60,000 nucleotides of DNA from the NCBI RefSeq assembly GCF_030272615.1, contig NC_081407.1, positions 141,490,897 to 141,550,896 of the forward strand. The letters run 5' to 3'. The stretch comes from Cryptomeria japonica (Eukaryota; Streptophyta; Pinopsida; Cupressales; Cupressaceae). The stretch's first letter is position 1, and every line of letters starts with the position of its first letter. The position numbers and the translations under genes were made by a program. The notes under the pieces were generated by a model. That model searched no databases. It was not told the DNA's origin and saw only the letters and a list, made by a program, of their open reading frames with translations. Below, one piece after another: positions 1 through 11,310 of the stretch.

Positions 1-206
1 TTTCCAGCAAAACACATCAAAACACTGAGTAATCCCGCAGTCAAGACCTGACAATCAAAACCTTGAGGCCGTCCCCTTTGATCAAATGCAAAAAACAGCA
101 TTAGGGATTTCCTTATCTCAAGAGAGGATAGGATACTTAGCGAGTACATTCTATTCTGCGTTGGCCGGATGGAGTTTGCAGTGATGCGACTTTAGACACA
201 CCAACA
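1..206 (-). repeat. 5' part of an LTR, cut by window edge
   Basis: Read on the minus strand this starts TGTTGGTGTGTCTAAAG and runs off the left edge. It matches positions 26921-27113 at roughly 80% by eye, which is the 5' end of the solo LTR lying in the hAT element. It is therefore the same LTR family as 24424-27113 and, more distantly, 3106-5976. Its right border falls inside a gag reading frame, so it is a later insertion into that element. The other end and any TSD are outside the window. Confidence 0.75.
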
Positions 207-1133
207 CTTATGTGTCCAAGGCTCTTTGCACGTGAAACATAATTTCTTCCACCTTAGATCATTCCTTGTCTCAAAATCCATCTTGGGAGACATGTACTTG
301 GACTGATTATAAGATTTCCGATTTGGTTTTGAACCTTTGAAATTTCTTTTAGGTGACTGATATGAGGTAGATGAGATATCAAAGTACAAAGCTAATTTGA
401 TAGCATCTTGAAGAGAACCAGGCCTGAGCACCTTGACAAGCCTGTTAAGTTTATCACCCAAACCCTCAATGAATAGCATTACCACTCTTTTTTCATTCAT
501 ATTCATATCCAGAACCATAACAGCCAACCTTTGAAATTCATTGATGTAGGAATCCAGGGATCCACCTTGCCTCAATTGTGCCAACTCTCTATGGTACACC
601 TCCACCTCCTTACGGTCAAATCGTGCAATCAACTTGGTGCTAAGCTCCTCATAAAAATGTATCAATCCATGATTTTGTGTCATCAAACCATGGTGCCACC
701 AATTATAAGCTATACCCTCTAAACGCATGGTTGCAAATTTTATTGCATCAACTTCCTTCATTGGTTTGAGAATCAAAAAGGTGTCTAGTTTGTGATTCCA
801 TGCCCTTGCACTTGTTTTCCCACTACCATGAAATGTGGGAAGAGTTAATTTGTTGGTAGCTTGCTTGAGGTCTTTGTTTTGTTGCCTTGGCCTCCCATCT
901 TTTCTTGTTTTCCTACTTTCTCTTCGAAGCCCCAAATGTTGATTGAAGGTCAAATCTGCCCGAACATGTTGTGGGAGGGTACTCCACTCATCATGCATGG
1001 TCATCACATTATCCTGAAATGCTATGTCTCCATCAACATTATCCTCTTCTTCATTTCCAGCTAGGATTTTGGGCATCATAGGTCTATCTGTGGTGCGTGT
1101 AGGAGCCATCTCACCACATGGAGAACCAACCAT
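207..1133 (-). pseudogene. gag: Ty3/gypsy Gag fragment, truncated at its zinc knuckle
   Basis: Retrotransposon Gag, the structural protein of the cytoplasmic virus-like particle. The frame on the minus strand is open from 1133. A central Gag domain carries the WWHHG and SYINEFQRL blocks, which align almost residue by residue with the Gag of the chromovirus at 12834-14750. It ends in a CCHC knuckle starting CFTCKEPW. That knuckle is two residues shorter than in the relative, and its last residues, including the stop at 192-194, come from the inserted LTR at 1-206. Protease and pol are missing to the left because of that insertion. The N-terminus probably lies upstream in another frame. Related to the chromovirus family but not the same copy; not functional. 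Confidence 0.85.
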
Positions 1134-1494
1134 ACTATCATCATCAGCTTACTGTTGTCTCCTAGGTCACATGCTCAACTGTTGAATGGTAACTAAGTTG
1201 TTGTAAAACATTGGCTACCTACTGTTGTCCTGCTTGAATAACCTCATAATTTCTCTAGCTTCCCTTTCATCATTTGGTGGTGGGCTATTATCCCTTCTGT
1301 CACTCATCTTGCTAGCCAATCCAGTCTCAAGGTGTTGTTGTCTGGCTGCTACAGAAGTTGATAAAGTTTCCTGTTTTGGATAAGGTTTAGGCCACTAAAA
1401 CTGTTTCCTCTCTTCCCTTGCTATGTAACTGTTATACCTGTCATTTGGTTGCATGAACAAGACTGCAATAAACCCAAAGGATGGCAGGATCCAG
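1134..1494 (-). other. Gag leader / decayed N-terminus of the same element
   Basis: This stretch lies between the PBS and the recognisable Gag. It contains short interrupted frames on the minus strand and no other feature I can name. By position it should hold the 5' leader and the Gag N-terminus, disrupted by frameshifts. Confidence 0.5.
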
Positions 1495-1506
1495 GCTCTG
1501 ATACCA
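1495..1506 (-). other. Primer-binding site (tRNA-iMet type)
   Basis: The minus strand reads TGGTATCAGAGC, the plant initiator-tRNA-Met primer site used by many gypsy and copia elements. It lies one base inside an LTR end reading TTCTTACA. This fixes the orientation of the element (minus strand) and the inner border of its 5' LTR. Confidence 0.85.
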
Positions 1507-1507
1507 T

Positions 1508-3100
1508 TGTAAGAACCCCTGCCAAATCTGTTCTGTTTTTCTCAATTTTAGATGTTTGACATTTCGTCAAACACTTGGCATATGACTCACTGATATCTGA
1601 TTTTCTGATCACTGTTTATATTTTGGGTGTTTGCTCATTGCCGACTCGAATAGGAATGTATATAAAATGATAACAACGATTGCATTAAACATTGACTAGA
1701 CAGATCTCAAAGAAATAATATCACACTAGGCTTAAATCAGAATTGACAGTAAGAGTCTCAGAAGCAGAAAATTCAGATGTTTGGTTTGGCTTGCTTGAGA
1801 AGGGTTGTATATTGCAACAATAGTTTGATGTTAGCCTAGAAGTAAATACAATAAGGAACATTTACATGCATAGAGGAACCCAAAGATAGTAATGTGGAAA
1901 TTTTAACGGATCAATACTTAATTACTTTTCAAAATTAAAGATTTACAAAGTGGTATTGATGTAATCATACCCAAGTATAAGCCACCCAAAAGAAGACAAG
2001 TGAATAAGTGAACTGATCATGTGTTTGCATAAAATCTGGGTTACAACAGCAATAAGTCAGTTGTGACTTTCTTCATGATTTCATCATTCAAAATAACCCA
2101 AGTGATACCTCAAAACAATTCCACATGAGGGCTGATTAGCTCATGATGCTGGCTTCAATATTCATGATGTAGCATGCAGCAAGAAGGGACTGGTTATAGG
2201 ATAAATAATCCTCTGTTTGCTGTCATAAAACTGTGATATTCAATCTGAGCACAACCACGTTCCAAGCAGCTTCAAGCAAAGCCAAACCCCACAAGGAAGG
2301 AACAATTGCTTCTTCAAGGCAGCCGATGGATTTTGGAGTGAAAGCTGACAGCCCCATATGGATTAATACATGAAGTCTGGACCTGCAATGAATGACCTTT
2401 TGGCAAAAGTTTTAGAAATCCTCTTGACTACTCTTTGATCGATTCTGGCAACCTGGAACCTTCAACCCTAACTGAGATGATAAACCTGCGAATTCATGGC
2501 TGCAATATATCCAAACTTGACCCAAGTAAGCACAATCAGGAACCCTGAATTAGATTCACGTCATTAGTGAACTTTCGTCCAATTCACAGTTCTCCAAGGG
2601 GTTTCATCCTAAGAGAATATCTGGCATAAGCTGTGCAAGCTGCAAGGAAACTCAGTTCTTCAAAAAAATCACGTACTACCCCAAAATGAACTTTTATGGG
2701 AGTCTTTAACTTGCAAACCACTTGTGGAAACCAATGCCCAAATAAGGGGAAATAAAATGAAATTTGAAGTCCATAAGGGGCCATCCATATTTGCCTAGCA
2801 AGTTATTTTAATAACTTCTATTATTTTCGTTCCCCTTCCTTTTAAGATATAATTTTATCTCATAAAGTCACCTTATAATATTTTGTTATATTAATAAAAA
2901 GTAACTTTATAAAATAATATTATAATAGCTCAATATAATCCTCATAAAATCACCTTATGCCAAGAACTCATCCCTTTTCACCAAATTAGCCTATAGGAAT
3001 GTAGGAATAGGCTAATCTCCAACTTCGAGGGATCGTGTAATGAAGAGTGGACATCACACTGAGGGCATTGTGGTTTGCAATATGGCGAAGGGTATATATA
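1508..3100 (-). repeat. 5' LTR of the truncated gypsy element, outer end unresolved
   Basis: On the plus strand the LTR begins TGTAAGAACCCC next to the PBS. The outer end was not fixed. One candidate CA end with matching inverted termini is GGGTTACA at about 2039-2046, but the LTR could extend further. No coding potential is recognisable to 3100. The tail (about 2800-2950) is very AT-rich. Confidence 0.5.
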
Positions 3101-3105
3101 CTAGC

Positions 3106-5976
3106 CGTTGATGTGTTTTTTAGGCACATGCGAACGCAAAATAAAATACTCAAAAGTATCTTATCCTCTCTTGATCAAAGTCTTCCCAAATGCTAAACTA
3201 TGTGATCAATTGGAAGAGTCCAAGGTTCCTAATGTTGGGTCACGACTTGTAGATAAGCATAGTTGGCCGTTGTGATTGTTGTTCCTCCAAGGGGATTTAC
3301 GTTGAATAATTGAATGCTTGAATTGCTGGGACTTAGATTCTAACTACTTGCATAGAGAATAAAAAAGGCAAAAGACGTAGTTTCAAGAGGACTGCGCTAC
3401 TCCTAAGAATGCAAGAGACGATGAATGATCTTGGGTGAAACCCCACTAAGCCTTGCTTCGACATGCAAAGCAACAACTTCGCAAAGTTTACTGCGATCTT
3501 CTAAGGAAATTAGATGATTTTCAAATCATTATCAAGCATAGAACACCATTAATTGAATGCATATCAATGGTTGAATAACAATTGAACTTAAGCTCATTCA
3601 AGTATTCCAGTTGAACACACAAGGTGAATTTGCAATCAACAAACTGCTAGTGTTATGGATTAAGTGTTTCACCATGAATCATGCACAACACTCTATCATT
3701 CAACTAATCAACATGAAAGCAAATGAGAAGTAGAAACCATGTAGCTTGTTGAAATAACACATTTCACCATATCTTCAATGAAAAGAGTACTTCAATTTAC
3801 AAGCCTTTGCAACAATCTCTTCTTCTCCTAATTTATTCTAAACTCTAGCTTCTATCTATTCTTGTACTTTTCCAACATTAACCTGCTATTAACCTCCTAT
3901 TCGTTGTCAACTATTATTCTTTACAAATGAGAAGTTTGAGCCTTATATAGAGAGCTCATTACAATTCAAAGGCTCAGATTGATTTGAGATCAATGGCTGA
4001 GATTACAAGATGAAAACCCTAATTAGGGTTTGTTACAACAAACTCTTCTTAGCCAATGAAATAATTACAATATTTGGACATGTCTTCTTTACAATGTTTG
4101 ACCAATAGATAGTGGGGGTAGGTACATTGAAGTTTGTGTCCCCATAACATGAGTTAGGTGTATTGCATCTAGACATGCTGATGTGGGATCCTTTGATTGA
4201 TGGAATGGTGACTAGGATGCCACCTCAACTTGCACTTGTGGACTGGATTCATCATCATGAATGAGTATTTAATAATATCTCTTGATACTAAACATTATCC
4301 AACTTCAGCAATGATGATGATGGTGATGTGTTTCCAAATTATATCATGTTGTTCAAGCTGATCTTCTGACTTTGATTAACTCTTCTAAAACTATCCTCTT
4401 GAATGTCTCAATGCTGAAAGCCATGAAGGTGCAAGGTGTAGGTGTTGAATTCCTCTTAGTTTTGAATCTTGATATTGTCTTGGAATGAACCCTTGATGTC
4501 ACAACTGCTTCTTTACTCCTTTGGAATCCTTTCTTTATGATCCTATTCATGCTGTTGATTCTTTCATCCGCATCCTTGGATGTGTGGATCGTGTTCTTGT
4601 ATAGGTGAATCCTTCTTGTGTAGTCACCTTCCTTGATACACTTGTGTTTACCAATGTAGTTTTCCCTTTGAAGTTGCATGGTGGTGTGGGTCTTGCAATC
4701 CTACTTCTTATATTCTTTCAAGGTGTTGCTTTGCAATTTGCATCATCATCCTCTCACATCTGCAAAACAAAACAAATATGTTATCAAACACACATGATAT
4801 ATATCCTTTACACACCCTCTTAATTTGATATGATATCTGATTTTTTATGTGTTGCAGGTCTGATAGGTGCACTTTAGGGGAGGTCGCTCCAATTGAGGAG
4901 CAAAGGAAATTACTTAAAATTGCTATCTCGAGCAGTTTTCATCAAGTTCTTCATCAATCGATCTATTTCAATAAGCTGAAGGGAAATTCGCTCCTCCAAA
5001 GTGGCAAAGGAAGTTTGCTTCCTCTAAGGAGCAAAGAGAATTCGCTTCCTCTAAGGATCAAAGGAAATTCAATCCAATTGAGGAGCAAAGGAAGTTGCTA
5101 AATTCGCCACTTAGCATAGTTCCATGAATTTGCCTTCTTTTCATCAGCTTGGTCTTGGGGTTTCACTCTCCATGTGTGTAGATGCATCAAATTACCTTCA
5201 AGGAAGGCCTTAGAAGCAATTTCTTTCTCATGGAGGAGCAAAGGAAGGCAAGTTCACTCTACTTGAGGGTCAATGGAAGTGCACTTCCCTCCTATAAGGG
5301 AGCAAAGGAAGTGACTTCAAAATCACCACTTCTAGCGATTTTTATCAAAATCTCCAAGAACTTGATCCTTTCAATGATCAAAGCGAGGGTCCATTAGTTG
5401 AAATTCATCAAATCACCCTTAAGTATGCAAAGGAGCAAAGGAAGTCACCTCCTACTTAGTCAAATTCAAGGTTGCTGGCCGAGAATTGAATTCATCGTTT
5501 GACAAAGGCAACATATGATGACCACAGGGTGTTTTAGATGTCATAGAAGGCTTGGGGAGGAAGTTCGCTACTAAGAAGGAGCAATGGAAACCAACTTCGC
5601 TCCTAGGAAGGAGCAATGGAAATGGAATTCACTCCTAGGAAGGGGCAATGGAAATTTTCATGTACTTGCCAAATTTCTCCCCTGCAACCTGCATCTTAAT
5701 GAAGTGCAATCAAACCACTTGGATGATGAAGGAGGCTTTGCATAGTTGATGGAACTTGATCTAATGGACTCCATCAAACTTCCTTCTATCCTCGTTCAAC
5801 TTGACCTCTTCTATTCAATGTTTAGCCACCATAAGCTTTAATCAATCAGATTGATAACAACATTGACCCTACTCATTCAAATTTGCGAGAGATGACATGC
5901 TAAAGAACACTAGAACTTGAAGCAAAGCTGGGGGGTCCCCATTTTCAATGGGGCGATGTGTGAATACGTCACAGCA
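3106..5976 (+). mobile_element. Solo LTR, 2.87 kb, with TSD CTAGC
   Basis: It begins CGTTGATGTG (apparently a mutated TGTTGATGTG, the start seen in the relative at 21973) and ends CACAGCA. It is flanked by CTAGC at 3101-3105 and 5977-5981. No PBS, coding region or second LTR is present, so it is a solo LTR left by recombination. Its first 1.27 kb aligns with the split copy at 21973-30550. Its last 50 bases (TGGGGGGTCCCC followed by a GAGG/GGCG stretch) match the end of the LTR at 24424-27113. It contains a degenerate repeat array at 4890-5660. Confidence 0.85.
4890..5660 (+). repeat. Degenerate array of GGAGCAAAGGAA-type motifs inside the LTR
   Basis: About a dozen copies of a motif close to GGAGCAAAGGAA occur at irregular 25-150 base spacing, at about 4899, 5005, 5030, 5057, 5082, 5237, 5268, 5299, 5432, 5577, 5610 and 5640. 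Many are followed by AAGT or AATT and by TTCGCTCCT-like sequence. The array sits in the 3' half of the LTR. The apparent short reading frames here are products of the repeat, not genes. Confidence 0.75.
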
Positions 5977-5981
5977 CTAGC

Positions 5982-7528
5982 CAGTTTATTTATTGCAATA
6001 AGAAGACAAATCTGACCATGGAGAAATAAATAAATAATAAATAAAGGGAGTATGATTATAATTACTGGCTACTAAAGTATATTAAGGAAGCGTCAAATAA
6101 AGAGATTTGGATAATGTTTTGTTAAAGAATAGTCAAGAAGGAACGATGTAGAGGTATGTCTCATAATGAGACAAGATATATATAAGAAGAGGTCATTTGT
6201 GAGATTGTGTGTGAGAAAAAAAGTGGGAGTATGCTAGTAATAATGAATATTTATATTGATCATCCAAGGAGAATAAAAATGGAGCGATAGAATGAATAAA
6301 ATAAATATAAAGAGGACAATAAATATATAAAGACACATCAATAAAACTAAAGAGATATATGAAGTATGAAATTTTAGAGAGAACTAGAAATCTGTGAAGG
6401 TCATGGAGTATATATGAATGAGTTTGAGAAATATATGAAAGATATGTATGTGAAGAAGATATAACAGTAGATCTAGAGAAGATTTAAAGAGATTTATGAA
6501 GCATAAGTGAGCTATTTATCTCATCTTGAAGGCGATTTCGTTCAAGTTGTATGAAAGTTGTTTCTGGCGATTTGAAGAAGATCTTGAGCAGATTTATGAA
6601 GCATTATTTGACCAAGAATCTTGTCCTCATTCATATTCTATTTGAAGGTTGGAGCCTTCTATTGTAAAGTGATCAAAGGTTGGAGCCTTATTGCAAAAAT
6701 AGATCGGAGTCTCTTATTGGATTGGAGTCTAGTGATAAGGGGATTGGTGTCTCCCATGGGTTGGAGTCTACAAACTTATTGGAAGAGATTATTACAGTTA
6801 AACAAGTAATTTGTCATGGTTTTCCTCCTATAAGGGTTTCCACATAAATATCGCATGTTATTGTGTTCTTCTCATGTGCATATTATTGATGTTGAGTAAA
6901 TGATGTTATTTTGATTGGTAAATCCTCTATTTTGATGGATTACTTCTTATCGGATATATATGTTCTCTTTGGTTGCTTGTACCTTTCACTTTGCAGCTGT
7001 ACCAAATTCTAAAGGTGGCACAACAAGTAAAAGTGATATATTTTAAATGTTATGGTAAACGAAGGTGGGGCTGAAAAGACTTAAGAATTATTAATGTTTG
7101 TCATACCATGTTAAGGTGCCATATCGCATTTTTAAGGTGATAATGGCGAGTGCCTAAGTCCAAGGTCAAAAGGGAATTGCATTATATTAGTTAAAGTCTG
7201 CTGCACCTTTTTCTATTAGTTTAAAATATTAAGTCTGTTGTGGGGCTTGTTCCAAAGGGAGAAATTATCTGACATAATTCTTCCTTGTTTGCTGATTCTT
7301 CCACCCTAATTGCAGCTTGAGTGAAGTTGGATATAACTAATATTATTCATAGGATTTACTTGCCACTGTACACGTTAGAAAGGAAATTGTTTGGCTATCA
7401 CAGCATTTGAATTGTCGTTTGGCTTTTTCTTACTCAGATTTTTGACTGTAATCAGCAATCCACGCAAGTAATATTTGTGAGATTTGTTTATTATAAGCTG
7501 CTGGTATAATATCTAGGTCTGCAGTTTC
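5982..7528. other. Gene-free stretch, LTR-like remnants
   Basis: No gene is recognised. At 6620-6790 the phrase GGTTGGAGCCTT or GGTTGGAGTCT recurs in short tandem fashion. At about 6815-6850 the text resembles the U5-side phrase of copia LTRs seen elsewhere in this window (ggttttcctc...gggtttccac). The stretch is probably an eroded copia LTR, but no ends or TSD could be set. Confidence 0.4.
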
Positions 7529-7697
7529 TGTAACGTCCTACCCTGTTCTGCACAAAATCTGCCCCTTTTTTTTTGCTGTTTTTTTTTCTTATCTGAAATT
7601 CTGATTTTTCTGATTTATTCTTGTGTTGAATGTTGTATGATTGTTTCAGTTGGGTTTTGGCATAAACAAGTGCATGAAATGATATAGAATACAAAGC
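7529..7697 (-). repeat. Old LTR-like host sequence (first piece)
   Basis: It starts TGTAACGTCCTACCC, an LTR-like terminus resembling the start at 1508. It appears to continue at 8566-9020 and 21652-21972 once the hAT-like element and the gypsy element are removed. The two perfect TSDs of those insertions show these three pieces were once contiguous. That the whole is an LTR is inferred only from the TGTAACGTCC start. Confidence 0.45.
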
Positions 7698-8565
7698 TAT
7701 GTTACCCCGAGTTTCCAGGACGGGGACGGCAGGGGACGGCGGGACGTGTTTCTAGGACGGCAAATTTTTTTGCCAAATTTGGGGATGACGGGGGACGGCA
7801 AAGGGGACGGCTATATAAAATATAGGAAAAATTTAAAATATATAGGAAAATTTCAAAATTCTAAATGTTCATATGAAAACATGGATAAAGCATGCATATA
7901 TACATTATATTCATGTGAAAACATGGATATAGCATGTGTATGATACTATGAAAAGTTGAAAACATTTTAGAATGTAAATTCTGAACATACAACATTGTTA
8001 ATACTCAATAGACAATATGCAATTATGCATTCATAAATCAGAATTTCAATTCATTCACATTGTCAATATTCATATCATAATATTTATTAATTTTAAATTT
8101 TTAAATGTTTAACAATTTGTCAATTTAATATTTATATTTATAATATGAATTAATTAAAATTTTAAATGTTTGATATAAAATTATGAATTAAATTAATAAA
8201 TTTAAAATTTAATTAATGTTATCTTTTAATTTTTTTTATTTTTAATAACAATTTGAATTAATAAGGGGCCTATATTAGAAATTTTTTTTTAAAAATTGAA
8301 AATACAACTTTTTCTATAAGTTTTTAATATTTTTTAATGGCCTTAGATATTGGGGACGTCCCAACCGTCCCCAGCCGTCCCCGGGACGTACGGACGTCCC
8401 CCAGAGCTAGGGCAGGCATACCCCCGTTTCGGGGACGTCCCCTCAAAATGCAGGACAATTTGGGGACGGGGGGAAACGTCCCCTAGCCATCCCCAAGTTC
8501 CCGAAACGTCCCCGGGACGGGGACAGGCGTTTTCAGGTTGGGGACGCGTCCCTGTGTAACGTAGA
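7698..8565. mobile_element. Non-autonomous hAT-like element, 868 bp, TSD TACAAAGC
   Basis: It is flanked by the 8-mer TACAAAGC at 7690-7697 and 8566-8573, the TSD length expected of hAT elements. The ends are related inverted sequences (TATGTTACCCC and, inverted, TCTACGTTACACAGGG). Both subterminal zones (7705-7810 and 8350-8560) are packed with GGGGACGG, GGGACGTCCC and CCGTCCCC, often palindromic. The centre is very AT-rich (8040-8340). No transposase is encoded; open frames in the GC-rich ends are by-products of the repeats. Confidence 0.75.
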
Positions 8566-9020
8566 TACAAAGCAATGAAGGAACACACAATAAACTTCTT
8601 ATTCCTCCTCAAATGTGAATGCAGGTACAGTCATATCAGATCTGGTATAGATCTGATATAATTACCATAGTAAGACATTTCCTTCAATAATGTAATCTAT
8701 ATTGGTTCCAAATGAAATACAAACATACCCGGATCATATGAATGTAGTAACACAATAGGATGCCATATGATTATTTTGTCAAGGAAGGTGGCACTTCAGC
8801 TGGAAGAGGTATGGCTGTAGGTGATAATTCCAAATCAGCAATGAACACTTAGAAAGAAGCTGGAAATCTCTCACATAAATCTGCAGTATCAATTATGCCT
8901 TCAAACCCTAGGTGCACTTGGACTGAAATGATGATTTCCTCTTCAATTCACGAATACCAATCACCCATATGCAAAAATAATTTTATAAATAATTTCCCAG
9001 CTGATATAAAACCTGAAAGT
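8566..9020. other. Host sequence between two insertions
   Basis: This is the continuation of the old LTR-like sequence. No gene is present. AAAGT at 9016-9020 is the left target-site copy of the gypsy element that follows. Confidence 0.5.
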
Positions 9021-9314
9021 TATTTGCCACATACAAGTAAACGATTAAACGTAGAAAGTAAATGCACAGAACATAATTGAAAGATATTAAAGAACCAGTT
9101 TCTGTATTAATTCAACAGTCCATGTACATCAAGTGCTTATAACATTACACCCAGATACGACTATGATCCCACTATGAAGGGAAGGTATGCAATATATAAT
9201 ACCCGAAGGGGTGTGACCAACTGTCGCGTCCAACTGCCCTTCGGGACGACTAACTGACTGCCGTAACTCATGATTACCGACGACAACATAACATAATGAT
9301 TATTCCCGGCAACA
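9021..9314 (-). repeat. 3' LTR of the minus-strand gypsy element
   Basis: About 294 bp, matching 21344-21651 with few differences. Notable shared blocks are CTTCGGGACGACTAACTGAC and the CCCGGCAACA end. The outer terminus reads TATTTGCC instead of TGTTTGCC, so the TG has mutated. On the minus strand, GGGTGGGATGA lies just inside the LTR as a likely polypurine tract. Confidence 0.9.
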
Positions 9315-9373
9315 TCATCCCACCCAAGAAAAGAAGTCGTCTCCGGACGACCTTATACAAAATAGAGATGACA

Positions 9374-9999
9374 TTAAACAAAACCAAGGTAGAGAACTAC
9401 AGGAACTGCTAACGCTAGTCGAGCGTGGAACTCATACACTTGTTGCATCCTCGCCTGAAAACCCTTTTCTGCTACCATCCGATGCTCAAGTGCGGATGTC
9501 ATCATTATTGCTTCCGCAAGGAGTTCTTTTTTTTTTCTTGACATCACAGTCTTGCTATGCCTAAACCAAACTTGTCTGCAAAACAAGCTTTTTAGTCTCA
9601 GCCTCCACCAACTACTACGCAAATGATACTGTCTCCCTAGCCAATTTGTCCTCAATAGCCACCCGTGCTGCCCTCTCGGCATCCAAGACCTGTGTACCCT
9701 GAGCTGAGTCTCCTGCTGATACTGCCTCCAACCTGGTGGTCAGCTCCTCCCGAGCCCTTGTGCATCCACCAAGGCAAGCTCACGTCCAACCGAGACATAC
9801 TCTGAGTTCCTCCAAGCGCACCATTCATGCCTGGAAGTGGCCACAACCCTCTCGCACAAAGGCTAGGGGACACCTCAAATCCTCCATCACACTCCCCAAA
9901 GGCTGATAACTGAACTGAATAACTCTTTGGTGCTGTATGACTTCGCGTTCTTGCAATGCCTTCCCTCAAACTCTGTTTGTTCGCAACCTCCAAATCCAT
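9374..9999 (-). pseudogene. 3' region ORF remnant of unknown function
   Basis: Two overlapping minus-strand frames (9374-9682 and 9652-9999) lie between the pol remnant and the 3' LTR. The sequence is rich in Glu, Ala, Leu and Arg in one frame, suggesting a former helical or coiled-coil tail split by a frameshift. I do not recognise a family. It could be the C-terminal extension of the deleted polyprotein or an extra ORF. Low confidence that it was ever translated separately. Confidence 0.35.
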
Positions 10000-10144
10000 C
10001 TCCCTCTACGGCTTATGGCTTCCCTGCCAATGCTTAGCTTCAGGCTTCTTTCTCATAGTACGGAACAACCCCAACACTTACCGTGACTTCTTGGATGCCC
10101 TTTGCCCAACTCCAAAATGTGTATTGTAGCTCAAAAATAAACTG

Positions 10145-10264
10145 GGGGTCTGGGGGCAATGCCCCAGCGAGGTCAGGGGCAGCGCCCCAGCGGGGTCGAG
10201 GGGCAGTGCCCCTCGCGGGGTCTGGGGCAGCGCCCTGCCCCTCGCAGGGTCCGGGGGCAGCACC
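10145..10264. repeat. GC-rich short tandem repeat (GGGGCAGCGCCCC)
   Basis: About five units of roughly 25 bases built on the palindromic core GGGGCAGCGCCCC plus GCGGGGTC. Such GGCAGCGCC cores are common in plant LTRs. It codes for nothing convincing on either strand. Confidence 0.75.
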
Positions 10265-10501
10265 AATTTAATACCTTCAGAACCACACGGAAGTCCATGG
10301 CACACATCATTTTTGTGATATTTTAAGATGCCAAAAACCTGCTTCTCAGTGTCCTGGCTCCAGACTCCATCGAATGATTTTAAATCTGGTCGTCGTTTTT
10401 TTTTCATGTGCCATCACCAACTTTATCCCTGTTGTACCGTGGTATTTTCCCTTTCACCCTCTTGTAAACCGCCGCCGCTGTGCTCCTTCAAGCCTACGGA
10501 C
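10265..10501. other. Unassigned spacer inside the gypsy element
   Basis: No recognised domain. Minus-strand frames are short. It may belong, with 10080-10264, to another inserted fragment, because the gypsy family's own 3' region would not be expected to contain the GC-rich array. Confidence 0.35.
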
Positions 10502-10829
10502 TGTAATGTCCCAAGTGAACCCGTACGGTGGCTGAGAAGGTCATACGGTGGACGAATACCTGCCGAGTTACACCATAGGCCGATGACCTCCGTCGACGGT
10601 GGTGCACCGTATGGGGTCCCACCGCACGAGGCCTCACCTCACGGGACCTCACCACACGGTGGTGCACCGTACGGTGTCCCACCACACGGTGGTCGATCGT
10701 GGTGGTTCCACCGTATGGTGGCCCCCCAACGATGGTTCTGGCCACCGATTTTTTTCTTTTTTCTTGTTTTTTTTTTTTACTTTTCAATTTTTATTTATTT
10801 TGTTTTCAATTCCCTAATTTAATTGTCCA
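10502..10829 (-). repeat. Putative LTR fragment rich in CACCGTACGGTG motifs
   Basis: The plus strand starts TGTAATGTCCC and ends TTGTCCA, so the minus strand reads TGGACAATT...GGGACATTACA, LTR-like termini. The inside (10520-10725) holds about ten CCGTACGG or CACACGGTGG variants, followed by a T-rich tract (10745-10800). The start resembles the inverted end of the chromovirus LTR (12748), which carries the same motif. Flanking 5-mers (CGGAC, GAGAG) do not match, so no TSD supports an insertion here. Confidence 0.5.
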
Positions 10830-10839
10830 GAGAGTCTTC

Positions 10840-10985
10840 GGCTCGAGTCCCGTGTCTCTTGGATCGCCCTTCATCCTTCTCGGTTTTCCTCGCCCGAGAG
10901 TCTCCCGCTTTGGTCCCGTGCCTCTCGGGTCCCCATCCAGACTCTCAGGTGTCCTTCCGGCCTCTCGGGTCCCCTACGCGCTTCT
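10840..10985. repeat. CTCTCGGGTCCC-type short repeats
   Basis: Five or six irregular copies of a phrase like GTCCCGTGCCTCTCGGGTCCC at about 25-35 base spacing. No coding function is evident. Confidence 0.5.
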
Positions 10986-11310
10986 CGTGGTAGGGTTTCA
11001 ATTTGGACCCATTGGTGGCAAGTCTATTTTCAATGGCCATCCGAAGACCTGGAACCATAAATTCTACAGGAACCACGGTCTCCTTCTCGTACATAAGAAG
11101 AAGAATAATAAAGATTTTGAAGGCTGCGGCCTTCCACATAGGGTTCCAATCGTTGCCAACACAAATGATCTTGGGATTATCTACGTCATCAAGGTTTGGG
11201 GCGTCTCCCTTCCAATATTCTTTGTATTCTGGCAAGTACACGTCCTCTGTTACTTTCTCTGGTTCCTCTACTTTGAGCCTGTAGCTCTGGAACATTTCGT
11301 AATCCTCCAT
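10945..11310 (-). pseudogene. pol: gypsy pol remnant: pre-RT linker joined to integrase end
   Basis: The first half of this minus-strand frame contains the block NPKIICVGNDWNP and continues with AAAFKIF, which I recognise as the segment just before reverse transcriptase in this kind of gymnosperm gypsy polyprotein. The second half (PVEFMVPGLRMAIENRL, then GSKLKPY) resembles the far C-terminal integrase region. RT, RNase H and most of integrase are absent between them; the join is near 11110-11120. The open frame therefore reflects a deletion that happened to stay in frame. The homology is family knowledge from memory, not a search. Confidence 0.6.

Noticed and set aside
8343-8612. Pro/Gly-rich frames on both strands
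   Set aside because: Produced by GGGACG repeats of the non-autonomous hAT-like element; both strands open is a composition effect.
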